DNA of 64,000 nucleotides. Origin: Pseudobacter ginsenosidimutans (GTDB taxonomy: Bacteria; Bacteroidota; Bacteroidia; Chitinophagales; Chitinophagaceae). The translations under genes and the position numbers were made by a program. Positions 35,676 through 44,115 of the stretch are shown piece by piece. The DNA is taken from positions 3,968,001 through 4,032,000 of the forward strand of contig NZ_CP042431.1 of the NCBI RefSeq assembly GCF_007970185.1, in the 5' to 3' direction. Position 1 is the stretch's first letter. The number at the start of each line of letters is the position of its first letter. The notes below the pieces were generated by a model. That model ran no database searches and was not told the origin of the DNA. It saw nothing but the letters and a program-made list of their open reading frames with translations.

Positions 35676-36989
35676 ATGAGTTTCAATATAGACAAACAAA
35701 CACTGGATGAACTCAACCTGACCGGAAAATTCAAATCCGGCTCAGTGTATGCACTATTCAATAAAGTAAGAACAAGTGGAGGAGAACGTCTGCTGGACCA
35801 TATGTTCCGTCATCCGCTTGAAGAGGCAACTGCCATCAACCATCGCAGTAGTGTTTTCCAATATTTCCAGCAGGCTGACCTGAATTTTCCTTTCGATGTA
35901 CAACAGATCAGCCAGATGCGGGAGTATGTAGATTCTACTGCTAACCCTGGCGTCATCCGGGTATTGGCACAAACCTTCGTTAAGCGTGTGCTGGCCGGTC
36001 TGACCCGCGATGAACGGTACAAGAAAAGTGTACAGGGGCTGCAAGCCACCATCGTAACGGTTAGTAAATGTTATGCCTTCGTCGAAAAGCTACAGTCAGA
36101 TAAAGGCCCTTATGCAGATAAGATACTAGCCATGAAGGAACTGCTTTCTGATAAGCGTTTACAGAAGCTTCGTGAGATCGATATCTATGCAGATATGCCA
36201 TTAAAGAAACTGGCATATTATGAACATGCATTGAAAAGTTCCCTGCAACGGGAAATGAATGAACTGTTGCAGTTCATTTTTGAGCTGGATGTGAACATTG
36301 CCGTTAGTGCTGTTGCGCGCCAGAAGAAATTCCGTTACGCAACAGCATTGCCGCCGGAAAGGAACCTGTTTGCCGTGAAAGGCCTGGCGCATCCCGGCAT
36401 CGATGGAGCTATAGGGAATGATCTGCGGATGGATACCAATAGCAACGTGATCTTTCTCACCGGCGCCAATATGGCCGGCAAATCAACTTTGATGAAATCC
36501 ATCGGCATCAGCCTGTATCTCGCACATATGGGATTTCCGCTGGCTGTGAACGAAATGACATTCTCTGTTCGTGCCGGATTGTATTCCTCCATCAATGTTG
36601 CGGACAATATCGGACTGGGATACAGCCATTTTTATGCAGAAGTGGTGCGCGTGAAACAGGCAGCAGAAGCCGCTGCTACTGGCAAAAGGCTGCTGCTGAT
36701 GTTCGATGAACTGTTCAAGGGTACAAATGTGAAAGATGCCTATGATGGTACACTGGCCATTACCAAAGCGTTTGCTGAGTACAGGGATTGCCTGTTCATT
36801 GTAAGCACGCATATCATTGAAGTAGGGGAGGCGCTGAGATCACAGGATAATATTCAATTCGTTTACATGCCTACTGTTATGGAAGGTGTGAAGCCAAAAT
36901 ATACTTATCAATTGCAACAGGGTATCACGGAAGACAGGCAGGGTATGATGATCATCAGGAATGAAGGGATCCTGGAATTGATGGACTGA
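35676..36989 (+). CDS. MutS-like ATPase, type b (module A)
   Basis: The 437-residue protein has a helical N-terminal part (1-250: MSFNIDKQTLDELNLTGKF, TSGGERLLDHMFRHPL) and MutS-type ATPase domain V. Walker A GANMAGKST is at 263-271, loop DNIGLGYSHFYAEVVRVKQ, Walker B MFDELFKGTNVKDA, switch His in VSTHIIEVG and C-terminal QGMMIIRNEGILELMD. It lacks mismatch and connector domains, as does the type a protein, from which it is clearly distinct in the N-terminal half. The pair a/b is kept in both modules, so they probably act together. It is the last gene of module A; the convergent gene at 37008 begins its 3' end 18 bp away. Confidence 0.9.
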   Translation: MSFNIDKQTLDELNLTGKFKSGSVYALFNKVRTSGGERLLDHMFRHPLEEATAINHRSSVFQYFQQADLNFPFDVQQISQMREYVDSTANPGVIRVLAQTFVKRVLAGLTRDERYKKSVQGLQATIVTVSKCYAFVEKLQSDKGPYADKILAMKELLSDKRLQKLREIDIYADMPLKKLAYYEHALKSSLQREMNELLQFIFELDVNIAVSAVARQKKFRYATALPPERNLFAVKGLAHPGIDGAIGNDLRMDTNSNVIFLTGANMAGKSTLMKSIGISLYLAHMGFPLAVNEMTFSVRAGLYSSINVADNIGLGYSHFYAEVVRVKQAAEAAATGKRLLLMFDELFKGTNVKDAYDGTLAITKAFAEYRDCLFIVSTHIIEVGEALRSQDNIQFVYMPTVMEGVKPKYTYQLQQGITEDRQGMMIIRNEGILELMD

Positions 36990-37007
36990 TATACCTGACT
37001 GGCTTGC

Positions 37008-38408
37008 TCACTGAAGGGGCTTTGCCCAATTATTCGCATTCAGTTCAGGATTCAGAACAATCGAGCTGAATTTGTAGGTAAAGGTTTTGTTATCCCTCAT
37101 CTCTTTGACCGTGTAGGGCAATTGCACCTGCTGTGCAGTTTTGAAATCTGAAAAAAGATACGTGATACTCCTGTTGTCGATTTTGGCGGAAGAGCCTGTC
37201 AGCCTTTGTTCATTGTCGAATGCCCACGCTGTACTGATGCCATTGACCGAAACGATCATGCTTGTTGTCTGATCCTTTTTTTCAGGAGAGCTGAGGATGG
37301 AAATTTTTGCCAGTGCCGTTTCCTGCAGGTTGAATATGCCGGATAGACCGGCTAATTGGATTTCCCTGATGCGGCTGGAAACAAGGGTGGTGAATTTATT
37401 GTTAGACCATTCCCATCCGGTATTACCCTCTGTTTGTTCGATGCCGATCAGTTGTCCCTGTTTCCTGTATTCATTGCGGATCTTTTGTAAGGGGAGATCG
37501 AGATAGGTGGTTATCTGCAATGCGCCATTGCCAAGCGATGATTCAAGTTTCACTGTTTTGATGACATTCAGTTGTTTCCCTCCAAGAGCCAGATTGGCCT
37601 TGTTCAGGAACTCCCGGGCGCTGCCCATATCTTTTGGGCGGGTACCGGGCTTGTTTGGTGATCCTTTTTCCACTTTATCTTTTCCTGGCAAATTTTCATC
37701 TGCATAATAAGTGGTGCCGTTGACCACTATAGAGGATACAGCATCTGAAGTAAAGCAGCTGTTCACACTTTTTTCTCCATTATTGAAATGAAGGGTTAGT
37801 ACTCCATCTTTGATGGTGTACTTTCCATCGGTTTCTTTCTTGTTTTTTCCATATCCACTTACGTTCTCTCCCGAAATATAGGTAGAGCTTGCGCTGGAAG
37901 AGTTGAAGCTGCCATCAGGGTTGAACCGGATCCCTTTATGCGCGCGGTTTCCAACATAGGGCGCATTAGTGCCTGATCCGATACCTCCACTCCCGGAGGA
38001 GTAACTGAAACTATAATATCCCGGAGGTATCTTATTGGCTGGTTCCTTTCTGAAGATGGTGGTGCCATTGTACCAGAAACTGCCATCCCCATCATAGGGA
38101 ATGGGAAAAACTTCTTTCTTTGAATCTATTAGCTTAATGGCTCCTTTTTCAATGGTATACCGGCCACTGACCTCAGTCTGCCACCCATTGCCAAGATTGG
38201 TGCAATAGGTGCCGTCTGGCCGGAAATATAAAATTATCTCAGTGCTTTCCATTCCGCCACCGAATGTTGCACTTGGGTCCCACCGCATACCAATAAACGC
38301 AGCATGCATATACTTTCCCTGTTGGGCCGGAGCAAGGCCTGGGTGCAAAAGAAGCATTAACAAAAAGGTGAACAGCTTCGGAAGGGAGCACCTGTGGTAA
38401 GTTGTCAT
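37008..38408 (-). CDS. Secreted protein with repeated beta-rich segments and a LolA/RseB-like C-terminal part, function unknown
   Basis: The 466-residue protein has a signal peptide (1-29, ending LAPAQQ). The N-terminal half holds two similar segments, each with a large-side-chain strand, 'PDGTY' or 'PDGSF' and a 'GRYTI/GKYTI + G + L' ending (RPDGTYCTNLGNG ... SGRYTIEKGAIKLI, then NPDGSFNSSS ... DGKYTIKDGVLTLHF). This is lipocalin-like or DUF-type repeat architecture. The C-terminal half (~265-466: FLNKANLALGGKQLNVIKTVKLES, YLDLPLQKIRNEYRKQGQ, NNRSITYLFSDF) resembles LolA/MucB-fold outer-membrane sorting proteins. It lies alone on the minus strand between modules A and B. No catalytic motif was recognised. 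Confidence 0.75.
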   Translation of the reverse strand: MTTYHRCSLPKLFTFLLMLLLHPGLAPAQQGKYMHAAFIGMRWDPSATFGGGMESTEIILYFRPDGTYCTNLGNGWQTEVSGRYTIEKGAIKLIDSKKEVFPIPYDGDGSFWYNGTTIFRKEPANKIPPGYYSFSYSSGSGGIGSGTNAPYVGNRAHKGIRFNPDGSFNSSSASSTYISGENVSGYGKNKKETDGKYTIKDGVLTLHFNNGEKSVNSCFTSDAVSSIVVNGTTYYADENLPGKDKVEKGSPNKPGTRPKDMGSAREFLNKANLALGGKQLNVIKTVKLESSLGNGALQITTYLDLPLQKIRNEYRKQGQLIGIEQTEGNTGWEWSNNKFTTLVSSRIREIQLAGLSGIFNLQETALAKISILSSPEKKDQTTSMIVSVNGISTAWAFDNEQRLTGSSAKIDNRSITYLFSDFKTAQQVQLPYTVKEMRDNKTFTYKFSSIVLNPELNANNWAKPLQ

Positions 38409-38565
38409 TGTTTTTTTGCTTTGATTAGGCTAATCGGATAGATCAAAAACTGTTCCGGTTATAGCAGCTGCGGTTTTGAAAGACCAATGGGTAAATTCCG
38501 ATCCGGATTCTACCAATAAAAAATTGTATTCTTGCTGTTCAGCTGCTCATCTTTGAAAGCAAGAA

Positions 38566-39162
38566 ATGGACCCGAACCCTCAATACTCCGACAAAGAATT
38601 ACTCCGGCGCATTGCCCTGGGAGATGAGCAGGCATTCACTTCACTTTTCTGGCGGTATAAAGACAGGATCTATTCAACCGGCCTGCGCCTTACCGGTTCC
38701 ACAACCGAGGCGGAAGAGATCGTACAGGACGTTTTTGTGAAACTCTGGACCAAAAGACAAGACCTCACAGACATCGGTAATCTCGAAGGTTATGTTTACA
38801 TGATGGCGCGCAATTACACATTCAACAGTCTGCAGCGTATTTCAAAAAAGATAGCTGGGGGCACTGCCGGCATTGAGGAAAGGGATTTGGATGAAGTGGC
38901 TGCAGATGCGATCCTTGAAGAAAAAGAGCTCAATGAGCTCCTGTTCCAGGCCATCCGTCAGTTGCCTGCCCAACAACAAAAAGTGTATCAGCTCATCAAA
39001 CAGGAAGGGTTTACCAAGCAGGAAGTGGCAGATAAACTGGGCATTTCTATCCATACCGTAAAATCCCATTTCGATGCCGCCGTCAGGGCTATCAGGGCAT
39101 TCATCACAGCCCGGATCGAGTTGTCTCTTATCCTTATCTGGCTTGCCGAAAAAAATTTTTAA
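38566..39162 (+). CDS. FecI-type ECF sigma factor (module B)
   Basis: The 198-residue protein has sigma region 2 (FTSLFWRYKDRIYSTGLRLTG, AEEIVQDVFVKLWTKRQDL) and region 4 (LPAQQQKVYQLIKQEGFTKQEVADKLG, HTVKSHFDAAVRAIRAFI). ATG at 38566 gives a standard N-terminus (MDPNPQYSDKELLRRIALGD). FecR follows after 60 bp. It should transcribe module B when released. A weak promoter-like pair (ATTG at 38523, CATCTTTG at 38548) lies just upstream but has mismatches. Confidence 0.94.
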   Translation: MDPNPQYSDKELLRRIALGDEQAFTSLFWRYKDRIYSTGLRLTGSTTEAEEIVQDVFVKLWTKRQDLTDIGNLEGYVYMMARNYTFNSLQRISKKIAGGTAGIEERDLDEVAADAILEEKELNELLFQAIRQLPAQQQKVYQLIKQEGFTKQEVADKLGISIHTVKSHFDAAVRAIRAFITARIELSLILIWLAEKNF

Positions 39163-39222
39163 GAGCACTCACCAGTTGGGCGCCTGTCCACTGTCTTTAT
39201 ATTCACTGAAGATTATTTTGTC

Positions 39223-40377
39223 ATGAATGAACGGCTTTCATACCTGTTTCAACGATTGTATACCGGAAACATTTCTCCTGAAGAAAAAGAGGAGTTGTAT
39301 GTGTTGATGCAGGATCCGGGAAATGCTTTGGAGATCAAGGACCTAATTCAGCAGACCTACAGTGAGCCGGTAAAAGATGTTTTACCTGAGCAACGCTCCA
39401 AAGATATTCTACAGGCGATCCTGCAAACCACGCCCATTGAGGTGCCTGTTGTGCATAGTCTTCCGCGGAGGAACTGGTGGCGTGTAGCGGTGGCCGCAAC
39501 AATTGTGCTGGCCCTGGCTGCCTGGCTGCTGGCGGATCGCATTAACCAGTCAGCAAATTCGCCTGCCACAAAACAGATCGCGGATATCGCACCCGGGAAA
39601 GAAGGTGCAGTGCTTACATTGGCAGATGGAACAGAAGTTTTGCTGGACACAATCCGGAATGGAGTGGTGGCCACCCAGGCGGGAGCTACTGCTACTGTGG
39701 TGAATGGCGCATTGCAATATGAAGGAATGGGGGAGGAAACCCTGTACAATACCATGCGTACGCCGAAAGGAAGACAATACCAGCTTACGCTTCCCGATGG
39801 TTCAAAAGTCTGGCTCAATGCAGCCAGCTCTATCAGCTACCCGGTCACCTTCAGCGAAAGGGAGAGAAGAGTGAAAGTAACAGGTGAAGCATATTTTGAA
39901 GTAATGCCGCGGCAAAAACACCCATTTGTGGTGAATATCAATGACCGGGCGCAGGTGGATGTTCTGGGAACTGCTTTCAACGTGAATGCCTACGAAAATG
40001 AAAAAGGGATCACCACTACCCTGGTGGAAGGTGCTGTTCGGGTAAGGAATACCGGTAGTGCAAGCGAGATATTGTCGCCCGGGCAACAGGCTGCTATCGG
40101 ACAAAACATTTTCATCTCTGATGCCAACATAGAAAGTGTTACTGCCTGGACCAATGGCAGCTTCTATTTCAACCAGGTAAGGCTGGAAGAGATCATGCGC
40201 CAGATCGAGCGTTGGTATGATGTGGAAGTAGTGTATGAAAAGGGTATTCCCGAAGTACAATTGTTTGGTAGTGTGAAAAGGAACCTGAGCCTCGAAGGGA
40301 TCATCAGGGGATTGAAAGATATGGGTGTGAACCTCCGGCTCGAACCCGGAAGGAAATTGATCGTAACTGCTCAATGA
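39223..40377 (+). CDS. FecR-type anti-sigma factor (module B)
   Basis: The 384-residue protein has a cytoplasmic part, one membrane segment (about 86-104, WWRVAVAATIVLALAAWLLA), the Bacteroidota FecR region (EGAVLTLADGTEVLLDTIRN, TPKGRQYQLTLPDGSKVWLN, VTGEAYFEVMPRQKHPF, VLGTAFNVNAYENEK) and a DUF4974-like end (IERWYDVEVVYEKG, LKDMGVNLRLEPGRKLIV). It shares many of these stretches with the module A FecR. It should link the STN domain of the SusC at 40605 to the sigma at 38566. The 227 bp after it contain the antisense hairpin and -7 box. Confidence 0.95.
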   Translation: MNERLSYLFQRLYTGNISPEEKEELYVLMQDPGNALEIKDLIQQTYSEPVKDVLPEQRSKDILQAILQTTPIEVPVVHSLPRRNWWRVAVAATIVLALAAWLLADRINQSANSPATKQIADIAPGKEGAVLTLADGTEVLLDTIRNGVVATQAGATATVVNGALQYEGMGEETLYNTMRTPKGRQYQLTLPDGSKVWLNAASSISYPVTFSERERRVKVTGEAYFEVMPRQKHPFVVNINDRAQVDVLGTAFNVNAYENEKGITTTLVEGAVRVRNTGSASEILSPGQQAAIGQNIFISDANIESVTAWTNGSFYFNQVRLEEIMRQIERWYDVEVVYEKGIPEVQLFGSVKRNLSLEGIIRGLKDMGVNLRLEPGRKLIVTAQ

Positions 40378-40477
40378 TTTGAAATATTTGCCTCCTAACG
40401 TTAGCGCAATCCTGATCATTAACCTTTCCTGCCGCTACTGCGGCTTTCCATAAACCTTTCCTGTGGTCATCTCCCAT

Positions 40478-40512
40478 AAAACAAAACCGCCACGGCTCGA
40501 ACCCGTGACGGT
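40478..40512 (-). terminator. Antisense-strand terminator hairpin between fecR and susC (module B)
   Basis: Plus-strand ACCGCCACGG (40486-40495), a seven-base loop and CCGTGACGGT (40503-40512) form a 10-bp stem with one non-Watson-Crick position. In the antisense RNA that position is a G-U wobble, so the stem is continuous. In the sense RNA it is a C-A mismatch. On the minus strand the stem is followed by TTTGTTTTA (40485-40477); on the plus strand no T-run follows. Both facts favour an antisense terminator. Confidence 0.6.
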
Positions 40513-40592
40513 GAAGTTCGGGTTGAATCAAATGCGTCAAAGCAATTTATTAACAACCAAAACAAGTCCAGCCGTTGCAATGCTCCGGCTGG
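40478..40592 (-). ncRNA. Candidate cis-antisense small RNA opposite the module B susC leader
   Basis: An antisense -7 box (TAATTTTG, 40605-40598) overlaps the first base of the susC ATG, and an antisense hairpin with T-tract lies about 110 bp further at 40512-40478. The predicted RNA of about 115 nt is complementary to the susC leader. The same arrangement, with unrelated hairpin sequence, occurs at 9028-9127. The likeness to DonS-type RNAs of Bacteroides is by position; transcription is not shown and no -33 element was found. Confidence 0.35.
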
Positions 40593-40597
40593 CAGGC

Positions 40598-40605
40598 CAA
40601 AATTA
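40598..40605 (-). promoter_or_regulatory. Antisense -7 box (TAnnTTTG) at the module B susC start
   Basis: Plus strand CAAAATTA equals TAATTTTG on the minus strand, a full match to TAnnTTTG. It overlaps the susC start codon and points toward the antisense terminator. The -33 element is not evident. Confidence 0.33.
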
Positions 40606-43600
40606 TGTCAAAAACTGCTACCAATGACCGTAGCGCCGGATCCTTTTTGCTCACAGGGAAGGAAGACATACGGTTATGGGCTCCAATGCTTAAGGTAATG
40701 AAACTGCTTAGCTTCCTGCTTTTCATCGTTTGCATGACTGTTGCTGCGCGGCCAAAAGCGCAAACAGTATCGCTCTCCATTAAAGATGCTCCCATGGCAG
40801 AGGTATTCACTGCTATCAAAAAACAAACAGGTTTTGAAGTGGCAGGTAACCTGATGGCGCTGAAGAAAGCACGTCCTGTTACAGTATCCGTTAAGGATAT
40901 GCCGCTGGAAACATTTCTTCAACTGTTGTTCCGCGATCAGCCGCTGACCTTCCGCCTGGATGGACAGAATATTTTCCTGCTGGAAAAACCTGGCGGATCG
41001 CCGGTAAATAATAAGCAGGGAATTGAAGCAGAGGACTTACCTCCACCCACAACCGATATCTCCGGAAGGATCTTGTCTGCCGCAACAGGTGAGGCCGTTG
41101 CTTCAGCATCCATCCTCGTGAAAGGCCAGAAGAGCGGCACCAGTTCCGACAGGCTGGGTAAGTTCAGTCTTTCAGGACTTACCGATAATGTAGTGCTGGA
41201 GATCTCTTCCATTGGTTTCAAGCCAGTGGCTATTCCGCTCGGGAAGCTGCTTGCGCTGGAGAACGGAAAAACTCTTTCTATAGACAAGACCATCGTTCGG
41301 AAGACCGGTTCGGAATTCACTTTTTTTCTGCTGGCCGCCGATGTGGAAATGGATGAGACCGTAGTAACCGCCTATGGCAAAACAACCAGGAGGCTGGCTA
41401 CCGGCAATATCGCAACCATCAAGGGGGAAGAGATCCAAAGACAACCGGTGATGGGCGTACTGCAGGCCCTGGTGGGCCGTGTGCCGGGCATGGTGGTATC
41501 GCCATCCTCAGGTAATGCCGCAGCTCCGGTGAGCGTAACCATCCGCGGCAGGAATACCATCAATCAATATTCAGTTGGCGATCCGTTATATGTGATCGAT
41601 GGAGTTCCCTTCACTTTTTTGAATGCATCCAAACAAACAGAGCTGCTGGATGTATCCACAGGAATAGTACAGGGAGGCTTAACCAATACCAATGGTGAGA
41701 ATCCGCTATTCAGTATCAATCCCGCAGACATCGAACGCATTGAGGTTTTCAAGGATGCAGATGCAACAGCCATCTATGGGTCCAGGGGCGCCAATGGCGT
41801 GATACTGATCACTACAAAAAGAGCAAAGGCTGGCCCTCCCCGGTTAGACATCAGCGTTAACTATGGCCTCAAATTCAATCAGCGCTATCCCAAACTCCTG
41901 AATACACAGGAATACCTCGCCATCCGCAAAGAAGCGCTTCGCAATGATGGCATCATTCCTGATAAATTCAACGCTCCTGACCTGGTAGTTTGGGACTCTA
42001 CAAAATTTACCGACTGGCAAAGGGAGTTGATCGGCACAGGCAATACACTTAATGTGAATGTTGGCATTGGCGGCGGCAATTCACAGTCCAGCTATTCGCT
42101 TTCTGCTGCCTATGTTTCGCAGCAGGAGATCATGAATAACGGAGGTAAGAATATCCGGGGTAATGTGAATATGAATTTCAATCATTCCGGATTGAACCAG
42201 AAATTCAAACTGAGGCTGGGCAATACCATTTCCCTGACCGATTCCCGCGCATATGCGCTGGGTAATATTACCGCTTTGCCTCCCAATGCGCCTGATATCT
42301 ATACTGAAAAAGGTGAGTTCAATTTCGTTCCATACAGAGGACAACAAACTTCTATCTTTCCTTTTTCCGGTCTCAAAGTTCCGAGCGACAGCAGAACAAT
42401 TAACCTGCGTTCCAATATGAATGTCAGCTATGAGATATTGAACGGGCTCATTGTTTCTACACTTGCAGGGTTCAATTTTTCAAGTAATGAAAATATCCGC
42501 ATTACACCGGGCATTTCACAAGACACATTCTACAAAACCAATCCCGGTGCTTTCTATGGTAGATCAGCCAATAAGGGATTCAGCCTCGAGCCTCAGATCG
42601 CATACGCTACCACGATAGGTAAGGGGAGGTTGCAGGTGCAACTTATCGGTACTTACAATAGTCTCACTACCCGTGGTGAAACCATCGAGGGTAGGAATTT
42701 TGCAAACGATGCATTGATGAAGAGCTATAACAATGCAGGCACCAGGCTGATCTCGGAAGGGTATAAAGAATACAAATATGTTTCAGGTGCAGGTATCCTG
42801 AACTATAACTGGAATAACAAGTATATCGTTAATCTGAATTTAAAGAGAGACGGTTCTTCCAGGTTTGGCCCGGGCAAACAATTCGGTAATTTTTATTCCG
42901 TGGGGGCATCCTGGATCGCTTCGGAAGAAGGATGGTTAAAAGACAGGCTGCCTTCCTGGCTCGATTTTATCAAGTTCAGGGGAAGCTATGGTATCACGGG
43001 GAGCGATGTGGGCAAGGATTATGAGTATCTGTCGCGCTGGGGTACGGCCTCGGTTTTATACAGCCCGCTGCCGCTTTTCAAATACAATGGTATGGATGCA
43101 TTCCATGTTTTGCGTCCGTTGGCGCAGGACTTTCATTGGGAGTCCACCAGGAAATCGGAGATCTCCACCAGTCTGGCTTTCTTCGATTACTTGTTCACGT
43201 TGGATATATCCACGTACAGGAATGTTTCCAGTGACCAGCTGACTGAAATCCCAACTCCCACTTATACGGGCTTCGACAATACTGTTACCAACTGGCAGGC
43301 AAAAGTGGCCAATACCGGGCTGGAGATCAACCTGGAAGCGAAGTTCATTCAGAAGAAAGATATGAGCCTTTCCATGAGGGCGGGTTACTCCAGGAACAGG
43401 AACCGCCTGTTGGACTTTCCCAACCTTGCACAATCACATTATAAAAGCAGCCTTAAAATAGGATATCCGGTGAATGTGGAATACCTGCTCAAATACACCG
43501 GCATTGATCCCCTCACTGGCTCCTATACTTTTGAAGACCTCAATAAAGATGGCACCATCAATTCCGGGGCCGGCGCTATCCCATCTACCTATAATGATGA

Positions 43601-44105
43601 CCGTTATATCATAATGTCCAGGACCCGGAAATATGATCTGAATGGCGGGCTTGTTTTTAGTTACAAAGGTCTCATGGTCACTGCCGGATTCGAGTACGTG
43701 AATACATTACAGGAAGATCCTTATCTGAGTGCGGTGGTGGGAGGAATGTTCAATATTTCACTTCCATCTGAAATATCGGAGAAACATTGGAAGAACCCGG
43801 GTGATCAGGCTAAATATCCCAGGTACACTACAACCCCTACTGGCATCAATAAATCGCCCTTCAACAAATCCGATGGCAAGTATGTGAACGGATCATTCTT
43901 CCGGATGAACAGCCTGGCGATTTCCTACAGTCTTCCTCAAAACTGGTGTAAGAAAGTGGGTATGAACAACGCATCTTTTTCCATACAGACTTCCAATATT
44001 TTTTACATCACGCCTTATGAAGGACTGGATCCTGAGATCAAATCCGGCGTTTATTCAACACCTATTCCAAGAACTATCGAATCCAGTTTGAGGTTCAGTT
44101 TCTAA
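40605..44105 (+). CDS. SusC/RagA-type TonB-dependent receptor with STN domain (module B)
   Basis: I chose ATG 40605 (MSKTATNDRSAG), since the longer frame begins with TTG at 40575; a start at MLKVMKLLSF (40686) is also possible. The 1166-residue protein has the signal hydrophobic part (MKLLSFLLFIVCMTVAARPKAQ, in two pieces ~32-53), an STN domain (~55-120), a carboxypeptidase-regulatory-like domain (ISGRILSAATGEAVASASIL), a plug (DETVVTAYGKTTRRLATGNI, VIDGVPFTF, VFKDADATAIYGSRGANGVI) and a barrel ending IPRTIESSLRFSF. It is intact, and serves as reference for the frameshifted module A copy. It is controlled in all likelihood by FecR (39223). susD follows after 10 bp. Confidence 0.96.
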   Translation: MSKTATNDRSAGSFLLTGKEDIRLWAPMLKVMKLLSFLLFIVCMTVAARPKAQTVSLSIKDAPMAEVFTAIKKQTGFEVAGNLMALKKARPVTVSVKDMPLETFLQLLFRDQPLTFRLDGQNIFLLEKPGGSPVNNKQGIEAEDLPPPTTDISGRILSAATGEAVASASILVKGQKSGTSSDRLGKFSLSGLTDNVVLEISSIGFKPVAIPLGKLLALENGKTLSIDKTIVRKTGSEFTFFLLAADVEMDETVVTAYGKTTRRLATGNIATIKGEEIQRQPVMGVLQALVGRVPGMVVSPSSGNAAAPVSVTIRGRNTINQYSVGDPLYVIDGVPFTFLNASKQTELLDVSTGIVQGGLTNTNGENPLFSINPADIERIEVFKDADATAIYGSRGANGVILITTKRAKAGPPRLDISVNYGLKFNQRYPKLLNTQEYLAIRKEALRNDGIIPDKFNAPDLVVWDSTKFTDWQRELIGTGNTLNVNVGIGGGNSQSSYSLSAAYVSQQEIMNNGGKNIRGNVNMNFNHSGLNQKFKLRLGNTISLTDSRAYALGNITALPPNAPDIYTEKGEFNFVPYRGQQTSIFPFSGLKVPSDSRTINLRSNMNVSYEILNGLIVSTLAGFNFSSNENIRITPGISQDTFYKTNPGAFYGRSANKGFSLEPQIAYATTIGKGRLQVQLIGTYNSLTTRGETIEGRNFANDALMKSYNNAGTRLISEGYKEYKYVSGAGILNYNWNNKYIVNLNLKRDGSSRFGPGKQFGNFYSVGASWIASEEGWLKDRLPSWLDFIKFRGSYGITGSDVGKDYEYLSRWGTASVLYSPLPLFKYNGMDAFHVLRPLAQDFHWESTRKSEISTSLAFFDYLFTLDISTYRNVSSDQLTEIPTPTYTGFDNTVTNWQAKVANTGLEINLEAKFIQKKDMSLSMRAGYSRNRNRLLDFPNLAQSHYKSSLKIGYPVNVEYLLKYTGIDPLTGSYTFEDLNKDGTINSGAGAIPSTYNDDRYIIMSRTRKYDLNGGLVFSYKGLMVTAGFEYVNTLQEDPYLSAVVGGMFNISLPSEISEKHWKNPGDQAKYPRYTTTPTGINKSPFNKSDGKYVNGSFFRMNSLAISYSLPQNWCKKVGMNNASFSIQTSNIFYITPYEGLDPEIKSGVYSTPIPRTIESSLRFSF

Positions 44106-44115
44106 ATCACTGTTT

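Noticed and set aside
34874-35761. 295-codon minus-strand open frame opposite the MutS-like genes
   Set aside because: It lies fully opposite two well-supported ATPase genes, has no signal or domain text, and crosses the REP-like palindrome; a shadow frame.
40486-40512. Minus strand looks like a tRNA T-arm (CACGG GTTCGAG CCGTG)
   Set aside because: No acceptor, D-arm or anticodon arm can be built around it, and the T-tract plus the extended 10-bp stem fit a terminator better.
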